From Zygnema cylindricum (lineage: Eukaryota; Streptophyta; Zygnematophyceae; Zygnematales; Zygnemataceae): a DNA stretch of 64,000 nucleotides. Positions within the stretch are counted from its first letter, which is position 1. Each line of letters opens with the position of its first letter. The notes under the pieces were generated by a model. That model did no database searches, was not told where the DNA came from, and saw nothing but the letters and a program-made list of their open reading frames with translations. The position numbers were made by a program, and so were the translations under genes. Location: the NCBI GenBank assembly GCA_037447655.1, contig JBBHKE010000422.1, positions 38,700-102,699 of the forward strand. Direction: 5' to 3'. This document shows, piece by piece, positions 35,167 through 60,395 of the stretch.

Positions 35167-36910
35167 GAACTTTGGTCCACATTCTGTGTTGTTACATTAT
35201 CTGCTTCTCACCTTCTCTTCCAGCCCAATCACCTCCGCTGCAAGAGTCTGTGACCTCTCCACTGCCGAGCTTTTCTCATCTTCTGCACGTTCCCGTTCTA
35301 ATCGTGAACTGGCCAGTACCAACTGCATGAATCCCGGTAATGAAACCCACATTTAAACATGTCTGTTTTACTTAATTATACTTGAGAATGTATGTTATTT
35401 GTTTCCTTTGGTGTTTATGGTGTAAAATATTGTTGTTTTAAAATTCATCCTGCGACAATAAAGACAAAGTCGCACGTCTGTTTGCACATGCCAAGAGATG
35501 AGACACACCATGCTGTTCTGGACATCATCATGAACATCATCGTCATCATCATCATGATCGTCATCGTGATAACTTCTATCAAAAAATCTGTTCCGTCCAT
35601 GAACGGAATTTTATTAATACCCTTCACTACTGATGTATATTTATATTCATAGATGCTCAGAACCTGAAATCATGTTCAAAATCGGAACATTTTCTTTTAA
35701 GAAGTTACTTTTTGAAGTCTTGTTGGCAGAGTTTTGAGCTCCATTTCTAACCGCTGACTGCTGAAACCAGTCGTTTCAGCTCCGACAAAAGCAAATTTGT
35801 TTTGACTCCCCTTATATATACGGACCATAAGTTTTTTTGTCAAGAATTTAATGCTGAAAGTAAATCTGCGCGTGATCATCATCAGATTGTTCTGAATGTC
35901 TATAGTATATACCCTCCAGAGCGAGGACCAATTGCACACATGTTAAAAAGGCAACAAGACTAGGGGCACAACATTTAAAAAATAGTATTATCATTTACTG
36001 GCATAAGTTTCAAGGTGTGGTATGGAAAACAGAAACGCGTGCAGGAAGAGTTTGCTGCGGAAAAAAAGAATTCCAAGCCAGCACAACATCGATTCCAAAT
36101 GATAAATTTTGGGTTTGAGATGGTAATATCACAGTCAAAAAGTTTGTATCGTGACTTGTTATTGATGCAAACGCATGTTGGAACAATTAAAAGCGGAAAC
36201 AAACTATAGGCGCTTGAGGAAGCTTGCTCAAACATTGTGCATGTAACATCAAAATGTAAGCTTTGTGGAAGACTCATACGTTAAAAATATTTGTAAAAAA
36301 TGCTTGATCAACAAAGCAATGGTCAGTTGTGAGGGTACATATAGTTGAGCTTTCTGCATACATCCTTGAATCTACTGATCAGCACTTAACAATAATACAG
36401 GGGAGCTAATCGTATGAAATAGTTAAGAATGCACCTAAAAGTAAACAAAATGAAGGAACAGCCAAGGAGTAAAATGTTAAACTAAGAGCTTGAGAAGGAA
36501 GCTGACCTGCTGTGCCTGAATCTCTTTCCGCAAACGTTCAATCTCTTGTTTCAATTGGGTTATAGCAGCTCCCTGCGGCAACCTCTCCCTCTCCCCCTCT
36601 GTGAGGAAAGAAGAAATCGCTCAGCATCGCCAAATAAAGAAAACAGACACGTGACAAGGCTCTATTGGTAACTAAACAAAGAGTTGCCTTAGTTGAGGGC
36701 AGAAAAGATGGTCGACCTGAGTGTTGAAATCGTCCATTAGTGAACTATTCTCTTGCGCCAGAGATTCTGACAGAGCACGCGCAGATTCTAAACCGTGCTG
36801 TAAACTGAACTTCTCTTTTGTCAAATCCTCTATGTGCTGAAAACCAACCAGACAGCAAAGCCACATTATTCTGTCAGCTTTACTTAAACCTCCAGCAAGA
36901 GGGGGAGAGT

Positions 36911-36941
<31 letters not shown>

Positions 36942-39900
36942 TAGAGGAGAGGAGGGGAGCGGGTGATGAACTTGTCAGAAGATTTTTCCATTCTGCAAAG
37001 ACTACGAAGACACTGTGAAGAGAAGAGCATCTGATTCATAAAATATCTGTGCAAATGAAGTGCCAAGACATGAGGAAAACATCATCAGACAGAAACTAGA
37101 TGATCGCATTTAAAATAAGCATGGAAAAATACATAAAAATATTTATGAATGACGGCACACAATTAGCTGAAAGCAAGTACCTGCTCTAAGGCAGAGAAAT
37201 CATTCAGGGCAGAGGAGTGTGTTAAAGGTTTTTCATGGCTCCTATCGGATCCTTTATGCTTTGATTCAAAATCCTCTTTGTGGCCGTTATCTCGGGCTGG
37301 ACTGTCAACAGGAGTATCTTCCTTGCCATTGATATTTTTCACAATGTTTGATTCATGGTCACTGGGAAGTTGAGGTCGAAAGGCCGAGGAAGGAAAGGGA
37401 GGAGAAACTGCAGTACAGCGCCCATCGCTATATTATTAGAGTTAACACTTTATTAGAATTAACGGCACTAAATCATGTTTTGTAACTTGGCTCATTATTG
37501 GCCCCTTAAGTAAATAGTGTTAATAACACTAATTTATAACTTGGGTTCAGACAAGACTCACTCAAATTAGAGCCGTTAACTATAACAGTGATGGGAAGTG
37601 TAGCACCTGTACTAAGAAGGTGCTGTCGAAAGACAGGAGGTGGAGGAGGGGGTGAAGCCGTAGTCACATTTGGACTGGGAGGTTTTGGACGAGCCAACCA
37701 TGGGGGAGGAGGCCTCTTAGGCGGTGTCGAAGATGGAGCTCCAATTCCTGATTTGTTACTTTCACCAACACCGTCCCCCAAATGTGCAGGTCCCACACCA
37801 AATATAGAATCAAGCCTTACAGGTACACCTCTGTTTGTTGGCATCAGTACTGCTCCCATACTCTCTCCTGCCTTCCTTTTCTGCAAACCACAGAATCAAA
37901 AGAACTCCCGTCATCACAGTTTTTTCATTACATAGTAGGAGAAACCATTTAATTTGCGAAAACTTAAAAATCCATTTCACAAAGACAAAATCATGCCAAT
38001 ATCGAAGTCACTTCATTAAATAATAAGAGAGTCCATCTGATTTGCAAAGATTTAGTCATCAACACCATCTGATTCGCAAAGACCGATCAAACAAAGCTCC
38101 TGCTATTGTAGTTGTTTCATTAAATAGTGAGAGACATCCAATTTACAAAGAATGAAAAACAGACACCATCCAGTTTGCAAGCACAGAATCAAACAAAGCT
38201 CCCATTGTTTCAGACGTTTCATTAAGAAATGAAAGAGTCCATCGGATGTACAAAGATTTAGAAACCGTAGAAAGAGACATTGTTCAAGGTATGCAACTGT
38301 AAGCACAAAGACAAAAGGAATAGCTATCAGATAGAAAATGACCAACGGACTTAAGTTGCAAATCAAAATGAGAAGCTCGACTAAGTGAGAGCAATTACCT
38401 GCTCTAAGATGGAAGATTCATTGACTGAGGATTGAATTAACTCTTTTCCATTGGTTGGGCGCTTGGATTCGTTATCCTCTTTTTGAACTTTATCTGGAGT
38501 TGGGACTTGAATCGGAGAACTTCCTTTGCCATTGAGATTTTTGACAACGCTTGTTTGAAGGTCATTGGGGCGGAGGGGTCGAAATACATTCGGAGGAGGG
38601 GAAGGTAAGACTGGCGCACCTGGGCTAATAAGGTGAGATCGAACAATAGGCTTAGGAGGGGAAATTGAGGTTGTAGTAGCACCATTCTCTGCCCTTACTC
38701 TTTCTCGCATTTCTTTCTCTATTTTCTCGTCTCTCGCTTTCCTTTCTCTCTCTTCTCGTGCTTTTCTTTCACTCTCTTCTCCCACTTTCCTTACTCTCTC
38801 ATCAAGCGCTTTCCTTTCTCTCTCTTCCCGCGCTTTTCTTTCTATTTCTTCTCGTGCTTTTCTTTCGTTCTCTTCCCTCGATTTTTTTTCTCTCTCTTCT
38901 CTCGATTTTCTTTCTCTCTCTTCTCTCGATATTCTTTCTCTCTCTCCTCTCAATTTTCGTTCTCTCTCTTCTCTCGCTTTTCGTTCTCTCTCTTCTCCCT
39001 CTTTATGTTCCCTCGCTTCTCTCTCTTCTCTCTCCTTTCTAACTTCCCTCTCTTCTCTCTCCTTTCTCGCTTCTCTCTCTTCCCTTTCCTTTCTCACCTC
39101 TCTCTCTTCTCTCAGCTTTCTCGCTTCTCTCTCTTCTTTCTCTTTCTTCTCTTCTCTCATTTTCTTCTCTTCTATCTCTTTCTTCTCTTCTCTCTCTTTC
39201 CTCTCTTCTCTCTCTTCTCTCTCTTTTCTCTCATCTACCCTTTTCCTCTCATCTCTCTCTTCTGCCTCTGCCCTTTCTTTGAGTTCAATTTTGCTCCTAC
39301 CTCCCTCGCTTTGCCCCGATATCAGCGTCGGTGCCTCTCCAAGTTCTGATCTATTACCATCACCAATGCTCTCGTCTGGATGTGACTTTCCTCCAACAGA
39401 AATAAAATCAGATGTGGCAGTCTCATTAACTGCATGTATGTCCGTTGAGAAAGACGAAGATTCAATGGCTTCCACATTAAATGTAGGCGTGAAATGTTCC
39501 CTAGATGTAAAAGATGAGGCTGTTTCCAAAACTTGCTCACTATTGACTGCTGAAGAAGATGAAGAAGATGAAGGAATTGCCTCTACGGCAGCCATGGCTG
39601 CTGCTTGCTTCTTTTTTGCTGCCATCTTTTCTCCCGCCTTCTTTTTGCGAAACTCTTCCAGCTGTCACCAAGTCAGCAGAAAATCCTGTTATATCTTTTT
39701 AGACAATCCTGTGATAATTTTATAGACAATCCTGTTATAGCCTTTTGGACAATCCTATCCGATTTATTAGACGATCCTGTTAGTGTTTTTTAGTTAATCC
39801 TGCTGGACAATCCTGTTATGACTTTTTAAACAAACCTGTTAGAGTTTTTTGGAGAACCCTGTCAGATTTCTTTAGACAATCCAGTTAAACTGTTGAAAGT

Positions 39901-40888
39901 TTTTTAGACAACCAAGATGTTGCTACAGTTTTTAGACAATCTTGTTAAAGTTTTTAGACAATCCTGTTAGATGTTTTCAGACAATCGAGTTAGACTTGTG
40001 TAATTCTTTTTATTTCAAACCTGTTAGAGTCTAGTAGACACAATCCTGTTAGACAAACCTAATAGATTTTTCTATTGCTATAGTTTCTTGATCTGCTAAC
40101 TAGAAAACATGAGAGAGTGATGCAACAAATAACCCTAATATGATCACTCGTCAGTATCAATGTCACACGCATCAAACCACAATCCACCCAAGTACATATC
40201 AATACCAAATTATGATCACATTATAATCAAGTTATGACCAATCCACAATGATAATTACAACCGATCCACAATCCAATCAGGGCAAACTCAGAAAAATTTG
40301 CCCTTACTTGGATAGAAACAACAAATTGCAGAAAAATAACTAAAAAGGCGTTTCATAATCTTTTTATAAATCTTGAGATCTTGCTTTGTTACACTATTTT
40401 TGCTCGCTACGCAGCTTCGCCCATCGAAGCTCACACTGCCCATCGCTATTACTGTTAGACATTTTCCGGCAGTTAATTGCGTTTAACTTTATGTTCAACC
40501 GTTAGATTTTCTTCATGAGCCAAGAAATCAAAAAGTAACAATCTTACCTATCGATCATGGTGTCACGAACAATCGTGAAGTGAGAAAAGTAGTTTGACTG
40601 CCCTAATAATGTTTAACGCTAGTAGCGATGGGGAGTGTAGTGCAAAACAAAAGCGGCAGAATGAACAAGCTTACTTTTCTGCAAGCCTGAAAACCCTGAA
40701 AAACACACACACACAAAAAAAATAAAACAATTTATAAAACCTAAAAAAAAACTTACTTTTCTGCGACCGGCGAGAGCAAGTTCCTCTTTTGACAAAGAGG
40801 GAGTAGACGACAAATTTGCTCTCCCATTGGCTCCAGATACACTTTTAGGTTTCGACATTTTGTTACTTCCACCATTTTCAACCGCCAT
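30305..40888 (-). CDS. BLI: BLISTER-like coiled-coil protein
   Basis: Exons: 40757-40888, 38399-39661, 37607-37880, 37181-37407, 36717-36836, 36507-36596, 35212-35322, 34222-34298, 34042-34109, 32894-33022, 31972-32492, 31701-31769, 30895-31056 and 30305-30379, about 1105 residues. Conserved blocks match Arabidopsis BLISTER in order: AGRRK|LEEFRKKKAGEK across exons 1-2, HIEDLTKEKFSLQHGLESAR, SLEKDRANLRGQIASLQE, LSRKLAIQTQRLELAVAQ, and the C-terminal VAERVLTWILRLFPG. BLISTER is a nuclear protein tied to Polycomb repression and stress responses in Arabidopsis; function here is inferred. The protein is longer than the roughly 700-residue Arabidopsis one because of a long Glu/Arg/Lys repeat in exon 2 and a partial duplication of exon 2 as exons 3-4. 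Exons 3 and 4 are separated only by a MITE, and I assume it is spliced out (37408-37606). The donor after 31972 is GC (GAG|GCAAGT). Confidence 0.85.
31770..31971 (-). other. 202-nt GC-AG intron of the BLISTER-like gene, mostly poly-T in sense
   Basis: The donor is GAG|GCAAGT (at 31971) and the acceptor TCGCAG (at 31770). Plus-strand A runs at 31786-31853 (68 nt), 31858-31878 and about 31924-31946 mean that about half the intron is T in the transcript. Exons on both sides join in phase 0 and match BLISTER. Confidence 0.8.
33018..33325. repeat. GA-rich tract between duplicated acceptor copies in the BLISTER-like gene
   Basis: A purine-rich (GAGAGGGA) tract at about 33045-33275 lies between two copies of the same 3' splice region: the real one at 33018-33050 (TTCTGCAG|AGAAACGG in transcript sense) and an upstream copy at 33284-33325 (TTTTGCAG|AAAAACGG). 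Long open frames across it are simple-sequence artefacts. Confidence 0.85.
33688..33834. repeat. Short tandem array in a BLISTER-like intron
   Basis: Three units of about 50-58 bp share GTTATTTAATCATGACATGC and ACTACAGACTGAACTGG, one with a small internal deletion. Confidence 0.9.
34721..34941. mobile_element. MITE in BLISTER-like intron (TA target duplication)
   Basis: Termini CACCGTGAAGTGTTATTAGCG and CTCTAATACCCATTCACGGTG are flanked by TA on both sides (719-720, 942-943). It lies between exons 35212-35322 and 34222-34298. Confidence 0.85.
36913..36941. repeat. G29 homopolymer in BLISTER-like intron
   Basis: There are 29 consecutive G on the plus strand, C in the transcript, inside the intron 36837-37180. 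Exact length may be a sequencing estimate. Confidence 0.85.
37416..37600. mobile_element. 185-bp MITE inserted in a BLISTER-like coding exon
   Basis: The termini on the plus strand are CAGCGCCCATCGCTATATTA and AACAGTGATGGGAAGTG, with TA at 414-415 and 601-602. Removing the element and one TA restores an open frame (STGATAVSPPF in gene sense) matching the paralogous exon (SPGAPVLPSPPP). In-frame stops occur if it is retained. Confidence 0.9.
37900..38385. repeat. Tandem repeat in BLISTER-like intron, starting at the acceptor
   Basis: Four or so diverged units of about 100-120 bp share TTTGCAAAGATTTAG, AATCAAACAAAGCTCC and TTTCATTAAATAGTGAGAGA. The first unit overlaps the region next to the exon acceptor at 37880/37881. 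Confidence 0.75.
38700..39260 (-). repeat. Coding GA-rich repeat: Glu/Arg/Lys helix in BLISTER-like exon
   Basis: In gene sense this is a (GAGAGGGAA)-like repeat that stays open for about 185 codons and encodes units such as REERERKAREERE, at about protein residues 170-365. The regular opposite charges predict a long single alpha helix or coiled coil. It is absent from the Arabidopsis protein as I know it. Confidence 0.8.
39682..40080. repeat. Minisatellite in BLISTER-like intron 1
   Basis: About 12-14 degenerate units like AGACAATCCTGTTAGATTTTT fill most of 39682-40080. The intron also holds a MITE at 40434-40637. Confidence 0.85.
40434..40637. mobile_element. MITE in BLISTER-like intron 1
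   Basis: Termini CACTGCCCATCGCTATTACTG and GCTAGTAGCGATGGGGAGTG are inverted repeats. TA follows on the right; the left flank reads CA. The termini resemble those of the element in the exon at 37416 more than the CACCG type. Confidence 0.75.
40675..40686 (-). other. Possible 12-nt microexon or decoy donor
   Basis: GCTTGCAGAAAA lies between a TTTTCAG-like acceptor and GTAAGC, and repeats the end of exon 1 (GGTCGCAGAAAA|GTAAGT). Including it would add ACRK in frame, but skipping it gives the better match to BLISTER (AGRRKLEEFRKKK). Confidence 0.4.
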
Positions 40889-41308
40889 AGCTCAGGAACT
40901 CAGAGACTACGAAAACAAAAAATTAGGGTTTGCTGATTTCGACAGGCAAAAATAGGAGAACGGGGAAGGAGAAGGAAGGAAATGGAGGGAAGCGAAAGAG
41001 GAAGGCAGCCATGGAAGCCACATTCGGATGGCTTCCAGGGCGGCCATGGATATGAGCCAGATCACGGTAACTGCCACGTGGCCAAGAAAAACTCGCACGA
41101 GCGGAAGGTCCTAAAATATTGTTTGACGCCACGCGGCGTTCAGGACAACAACTGGAGGGAGAAGGCTTATGTTGACCGGGCACAAAGTGATGTACGAGTG
41201 AAAGTTATGTTGTGTCATCATTTCAATTCTGCATTACAGCACCGTACTTCATCTATGTGCCTAACTCCATACAGCTATACTGTTAAAGAGTCGTAGAGCC
41301 ATAGATAA

Positions 41309-41442
41309 AAAGTGCGAAAACCAAACGCTATATCTTAAAAAAATCGTTATAATATGCATATTATACGTGTTCTCGGGTGTTTTAATTTGTGTAACATTGC
41401 GGGTTAACCAGATATAGCGTTTGCACATGTTTTCGCACTAAT
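41309..41442. repeat. Hairpin-forming inverted repeat
   Basis: The left arm GTGCGAAAACCAAACGCTAT and the complement of the right arm (GTGCGAAAACATGTGCAAACG) pair around a loop of about 65 bp. This is possibly a small foldback element; no target duplication was assigned. Confidence 0.6.
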
Positions 41443-41457
41443 AACCTTCGCATAAAG

Positions 41458-42218
41458 CATAGTTCAAAAGTAGGCGTTTTTATGGTAGGCCTTTGGTAGG
41501 CGCACAAAACTTGGCACAAAACTCGCGCAGAGTAGGCATACTGTATGTGTGTGCGTTGTGCACACTCTTGTACAAACATACGAATCTTACGTATGATCAT
41601 AGAACAACGCACGCCGCAGGACGAAATTTTTTAGCGAACTGACACGGCGTATGATGACATTCCGCGGGAAAAAAAACCCGGAAAAAAAAACCCGGAAAAA
41701 AAAAAAAACGCGTATTGTAAGTTGTGTTATGGGCTTTTCATGTGATCTTCTTAGATCGCTTCTTTGATGAGAGACCATCCGATCGTCCAAATCTGACGGT
41801 TCAAATAAAAAATACCTCAAAACTTACGGGAAAAAAAAATTTGTCCGAATGTTTTTCAAAATTTATACATGACGTTTAATTCTCTATCAATCGATGTGCA
41901 ACTCAACCCTGTTACTATTATTTTTCATTTTGCGACCAATACAATATGGGCATAGTTGTTCACAACGTTTCGTGCGAACGATTTAATCGCGACGAATTAT
42001 ACGTAACAAACGCATTGAACCTTTTGAAAAAATCATTAAAATCGTTAATGAATTTTCTTCCATACAATTCCATACATGTAAAAGAAATTGAGTTTTACAT
42101 ATAGCGCAGTTTGTACATTGTCCGTACAGTTCCCGTCTCTTTTCGTCATAGTCCGTACAATTTTGTTACAATTCCGTACGTTTTCCGTTAAATTTTTGTT
42201 CAGTTTACCGGAACAAAA
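41458..42218. mobile_element. Fragments of the two nested elements found at 61.6-62.4 kb
   Basis: 41458-41815 starts CATAGTTCAAAAGTAGGCG and shares GGTAGGCCTTTGG and TGTGTTATGGGCTTTTCATG with the outer element. 41951-42218 starts CATAGTTGTTCAC and matches the left half of the inner element. Both lack their right termini. Confidence 0.75.
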
Positions 42219-42246
42219 CGGCTTACCGCAGGTAAACGAATTACTA

Positions 42247-42461
42247 CACCGTCAATCGCTATTAGGGTTAATGTTTTTTTGCCACTAAAAACATCTTTTC
42301 TCCGTACACGTTTGTCGGATTTCAGATCCGACGGTCTCGATTGAAAGGTAAGATTCTTAGCTTCTGATTGGCGGTCTTATATTGATAATCGGACAAGTGT
42401 GTACGCAGAAAAGCTGTTTTAAGTGGCGAAAAAATCATTAACACTAATAGCGATACACGGT
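42247..42461. mobile_element. MITE copy
   Basis: It starts CACCGTCAATCGCTATTAG after TA. It ends ACACTAATAGCGATACACGG, with the last bases of the terminus altered. Interior shared with 8498, 16023 and 55927. Confidence 0.75.
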
Positions 42462-42529
42462 CGGAATTACCGAACCAGACTAATCATTGGATGCCGCAGA
42501 ACTGAACCACAAACCCTAAAATCTCGGAT

Positions 42530-42940
42530 GGGGAGCTGATGAGCGGGGAAGGGGGAGGTGGAGGGAGAAGGGGAGAGAGAGGGAGAGGGAGACGGGGAAG
42601 GGGAGGAGGGGGAGGAGGAGGAGGAGGGTGAGGGAGAGGAAGGGAGCAGATCTCTCCATTCTTTCAAAAAATATTAGAGGGAGAGAGGGATAGGGGGGAG
42701 CAGCTCTCTCCCTCTCCCTCTTTCATTCAAAAAAATAGATGAAGGTGAGACAAAGATACAGACCGGCTCTCCCTCTCTCCCTCCACCCCTCGAAATCCTA
42801 TTTAAGAGAGAGAGAGAGTGACCAGTTATTCGAATTCATTCTTGCCTTCTCTCCTTCTCCCTCCCTCCCTCCCTTCTTCCCTTCCTCCCTCCTCCGTCTC
42901 CCTCCCTCCCTACATCTATCCAAACCCCAAATATATTCAA
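42530..42940. repeat. Purine/pyrimidine microsatellites
   Basis: GGGAGA-type tracts at 42540-42700 switch to CTCCCT-type at 42700-42920, making an imperfect inverted pair. No gene. Confidence 0.8.
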
Positions 42941-43218
42941 ATTAAATCCAAATATATCGATGTATAGGCAGTGGCAAAAATCGAGGATATACCAATTTTT
43001 CTTCATGATATACCAATTTTTCTTCTTTTTTCGCAGTTTTTCGGACGAAAGTGACTAAGCGTCGCGTCACACATAAAATCGGCACATTTATATCTGCACA
43101 CAGAATAAGACAAAATAATTGTGTAGTTTTTTTGTTTAGTTTTTTTACATCGGCATATTGGTGTCAATTAATTCAATGCGAAAAGTATCACTACTTTAGT
43201 CCTTTAAACTGTTATTAG

Positions 43219-43267
43219 CCCTAAAAAACCCTAAAAAACCCTAAAAAACCCTAAAAAACCCTAAAAA
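43219..43267. repeat. (CCCTAAAAAA)n array
   Basis: Five units of a 10-bp motif, the last ending AAT. It resembles the plant telomere unit CCCTAAA with extra A residues, but is short and interstitial. Confidence 0.95.
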
Positions 43268-46264
43268 TTCCTTAGAAGCTTTTTTTCGGACGGCGCGTTG
43301 AAATTCAGGACACTCTGTCCGTACATAAAACTATAATTTTTTGGGAGAGTTAAACATTACACTTTGAATTTGTAACTATTTCAATGCTTTGAGAATAACG
43401 TCGGCAAGTTCTTGTTACGCCGAAGGGTAACAGTTCGAGCTTCATAGAGATTGTGGAAAAAGTGAGGTGGATACATAAAAAAGAATTAAGGTTTGATGTC
43501 CACAATATTCATCCTAAAGGAAAAAAAAGGACTCATTCTCGATCTTAGTATTACGGTGCCATATGGCAATCATCATATAAAAGCCAGGTGCAAGGTATCA
43601 TATATCAATAATCCGTATTAAAGACAGTTTCTAGGTACTATATGGCGATCATCGTCCTAAAAATAGAGACTAGGTGCTATATGGTTGTAAAAATAGATTC
43701 TAGGTACAGACATACATCGTGTACTTTTGTATGGAACTCACTCAACACTTTCTCCAATTATGCATGTGATATTTTGGTCAACAACGTCTTATGTATCGAA
43801 TGTGGAAACCTGATATAAATATTATGACCTTTATTAGAACCATCTGAGTACGCACAGAAACTTAAAAGAAAAACCAAACAGAAAATAATATATATATATT
43901 CGCATAAGCCATTTGATTCATTTTCCTAGAGATGTCCTGTTTTATAAAGCTCGCAAACTCAACTATTTCCCATGTAGGTCCCTTCTATGCAAAAAAACAT
44001 GACAAGGAAGATGACGCAGCAAATAGCACACTTTTTTTTGTTAAACGCACAACAATGATGCGCAATTGAAGGGTGCCAAAATCTGCCAAATCTCAAAGGA
44101 TAAAACAAAATTATCGGCGAATGTATAAAATCTAACCAAGTCCACACAAAACTATGGTGAATAATGAACCTTAGTGATGCAGAATTTGTCGAGCGTCCCA
44201 CTTTACCATCCACCATACAGATGGGGATGGCAGAGGTGAGTCAGGATGTCTAACTAAATAACAACGATAAAAAAAAAATTATATTATTATGAATTCAAAT
44301 TAATCACCCCCAAAAATATGGCATCACTGGATAACATGGTTGTATGAAGGTCACATATACTCCTGCTGCGTTTTCAATCTAAAGGTACACGTGGCCATCG
44401 TGTGGATCTTTTGTTTTCACATGGAGCGGGGAGAACTGTGGGTGACGAGTCCTCACAGACCCTGCGGGATCCCATGTCCTCTCACGCACAGCACTGCATA
44501 CCGGTACTGCAGCTCGGGATGCAGTGGCCGCCAAAGACCATGACTACGCGCACCAAAACCCTTAGTCCCATACCATTTGCTTTGAAGATTTTTGGGACTC
44601 TTCCTTCGACAAATTTTTGCGTGTCTGCACATCTTTTGAAGTTACAAGTTCTGGCAACCCTTCTTCAACTTTCATGTTGACTTTCTGCCGCCACCATTAC
44701 ATTGTTCACTCTTTCAGCATTCCCAAGCTTCGGCTCTTATCCACCAAAGCTTGGTGGAGAATGATGGCCAAGAATTGCACGCCACTCAGCACCTATAGAC
44801 AATATTCATACTTCTGACCAATGGTGTGGCATAGCTTTAGTGTGGCGTAGTCTAAGGCGTCAATATCTAGAATAGTTTGTACTGTTTATCCAGTTTGAGT
44901 TTTTGTTTTCTTTTTGTTGTACTTGCTTTCTTCTTTAGGCTTCTAAACCTCTGTTGTGCTTTTAATCCTTTGGAAGTTTGTTTTTTTACTTTTTACAGCT
45001 ACAACCATGTTTTGAAATTTGATGTTTTTAACATCGCGTCCTTGGAAATAAAATCTTCATTTGCGATGACACAAATACTAAACTGTTATCTTAATAAAAG
45101 TAAAAACAGAAACCAGATCCCTTGAACAACGCCGATAAACAACACCTTATGAAACCCTAGACTATCCTGATAGGAAAAAGCCAGCAATTGATACACCACT
45201 GCCAAATTCCTAAATCATAAAATCTACCAGCCAATGTTGAACTCTACCAACCAAATCCTCGAGAGGATTCCTTTCGTTAGATGACACTAGCATTGATGAA
45301 CTACTTCACTACAAAGTGCATTTTTTCGGGGTTTGATAACCGGGGCAACGGCATTGGCCTTTACTCACTAAAAGAAACACTTTGCTCCAAACACTAGAAA
45401 CACAAAACAAGCTGACGATAGAGGAAAAAGAAGAGTGTAAGGACAGAGTGTTTCCATACAGCGAAAGGCAAAAACTTGCACTGCATGGCAAATGAGAAAA
45501 GTCAAAAAAAACGATTCACCCTGATCTCGTAAAACAAGTCACACAAGGAACGAATTACGCATCGATTTCTCTGACAAATAATCAACTCCTTCACTCACTT
45601 TCTCGATTACAAACAGATGGGACCTGTCAACACCAGTTAATTTCATCTACACAAAAAGTTCGGGTAATTAAATCGCCGGGACTGCAAGATTCCCAACGAT
45701 ATCCTCCTCCAAAATAGACAACAAAAAAAAAATGGAAAAAAAAGAGGGGGACTAATAAGAGCCTGGCCCCCTTAGCCCCAGGCAGGCACCATATAGGGCA
45801 GTGTCATAAAATGATTAGTTTGACGTTCCCTTTATTCAAAAGCAGTAACTGCACGGAGGCCTAATTATACCCGCTCAACTTGGAAACTGGAATTCTACAC
45901 TAAATCCTGCACATGATATTCGCACATCACATTAATCAAAAGGTGAAAAAAAAAGGTGAAGAAAGAACGCCTGCTAAATGCTAAAGGTGGAGCCTCCTTT
46001 CTATTTAAATGCAAACCCTAAAAAACAAGTGACAACTCAAAATAGGCTGAAAATCTACAAGCAATGAATGAGCCCTTGCGGCTTGTCCAATCGGAGGCAC
46101 CACATCAGGGTTCTCTCCCTCTCTCCCTCTCTCCCTCCGCCCCCCCCTCTCTCTTTCTCCTCTCTTCTCCCCTCAAAGAGACAATTGCGTTGAAAATGTT
46201 GCCGAGAACAGGCATTCGCCTCCAAAAATCTGGCAATAACAGGTTCAATTCGATAGAAAACCCA
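43268..46264. other. Intergenic, no gene supported
   Basis: A GC-richer block at about 44340-44820 stands out from AT-rich surroundings but has no recognisable domain in any frame. The transportin 3' UTR probably occupies the right end, which contains a CT microsatellite at 46113-46170. Confidence 0.5.

Positions 46265-60395
<14,131 letters not shown>

Noticed and set aside
38758-39349. Plus-strand Leu/Phe/Ser-rich frames resembling a membrane protein
   Set aside because: They are the antisense of the Glu/Arg/Lys repeat in the BLISTER-like exon.
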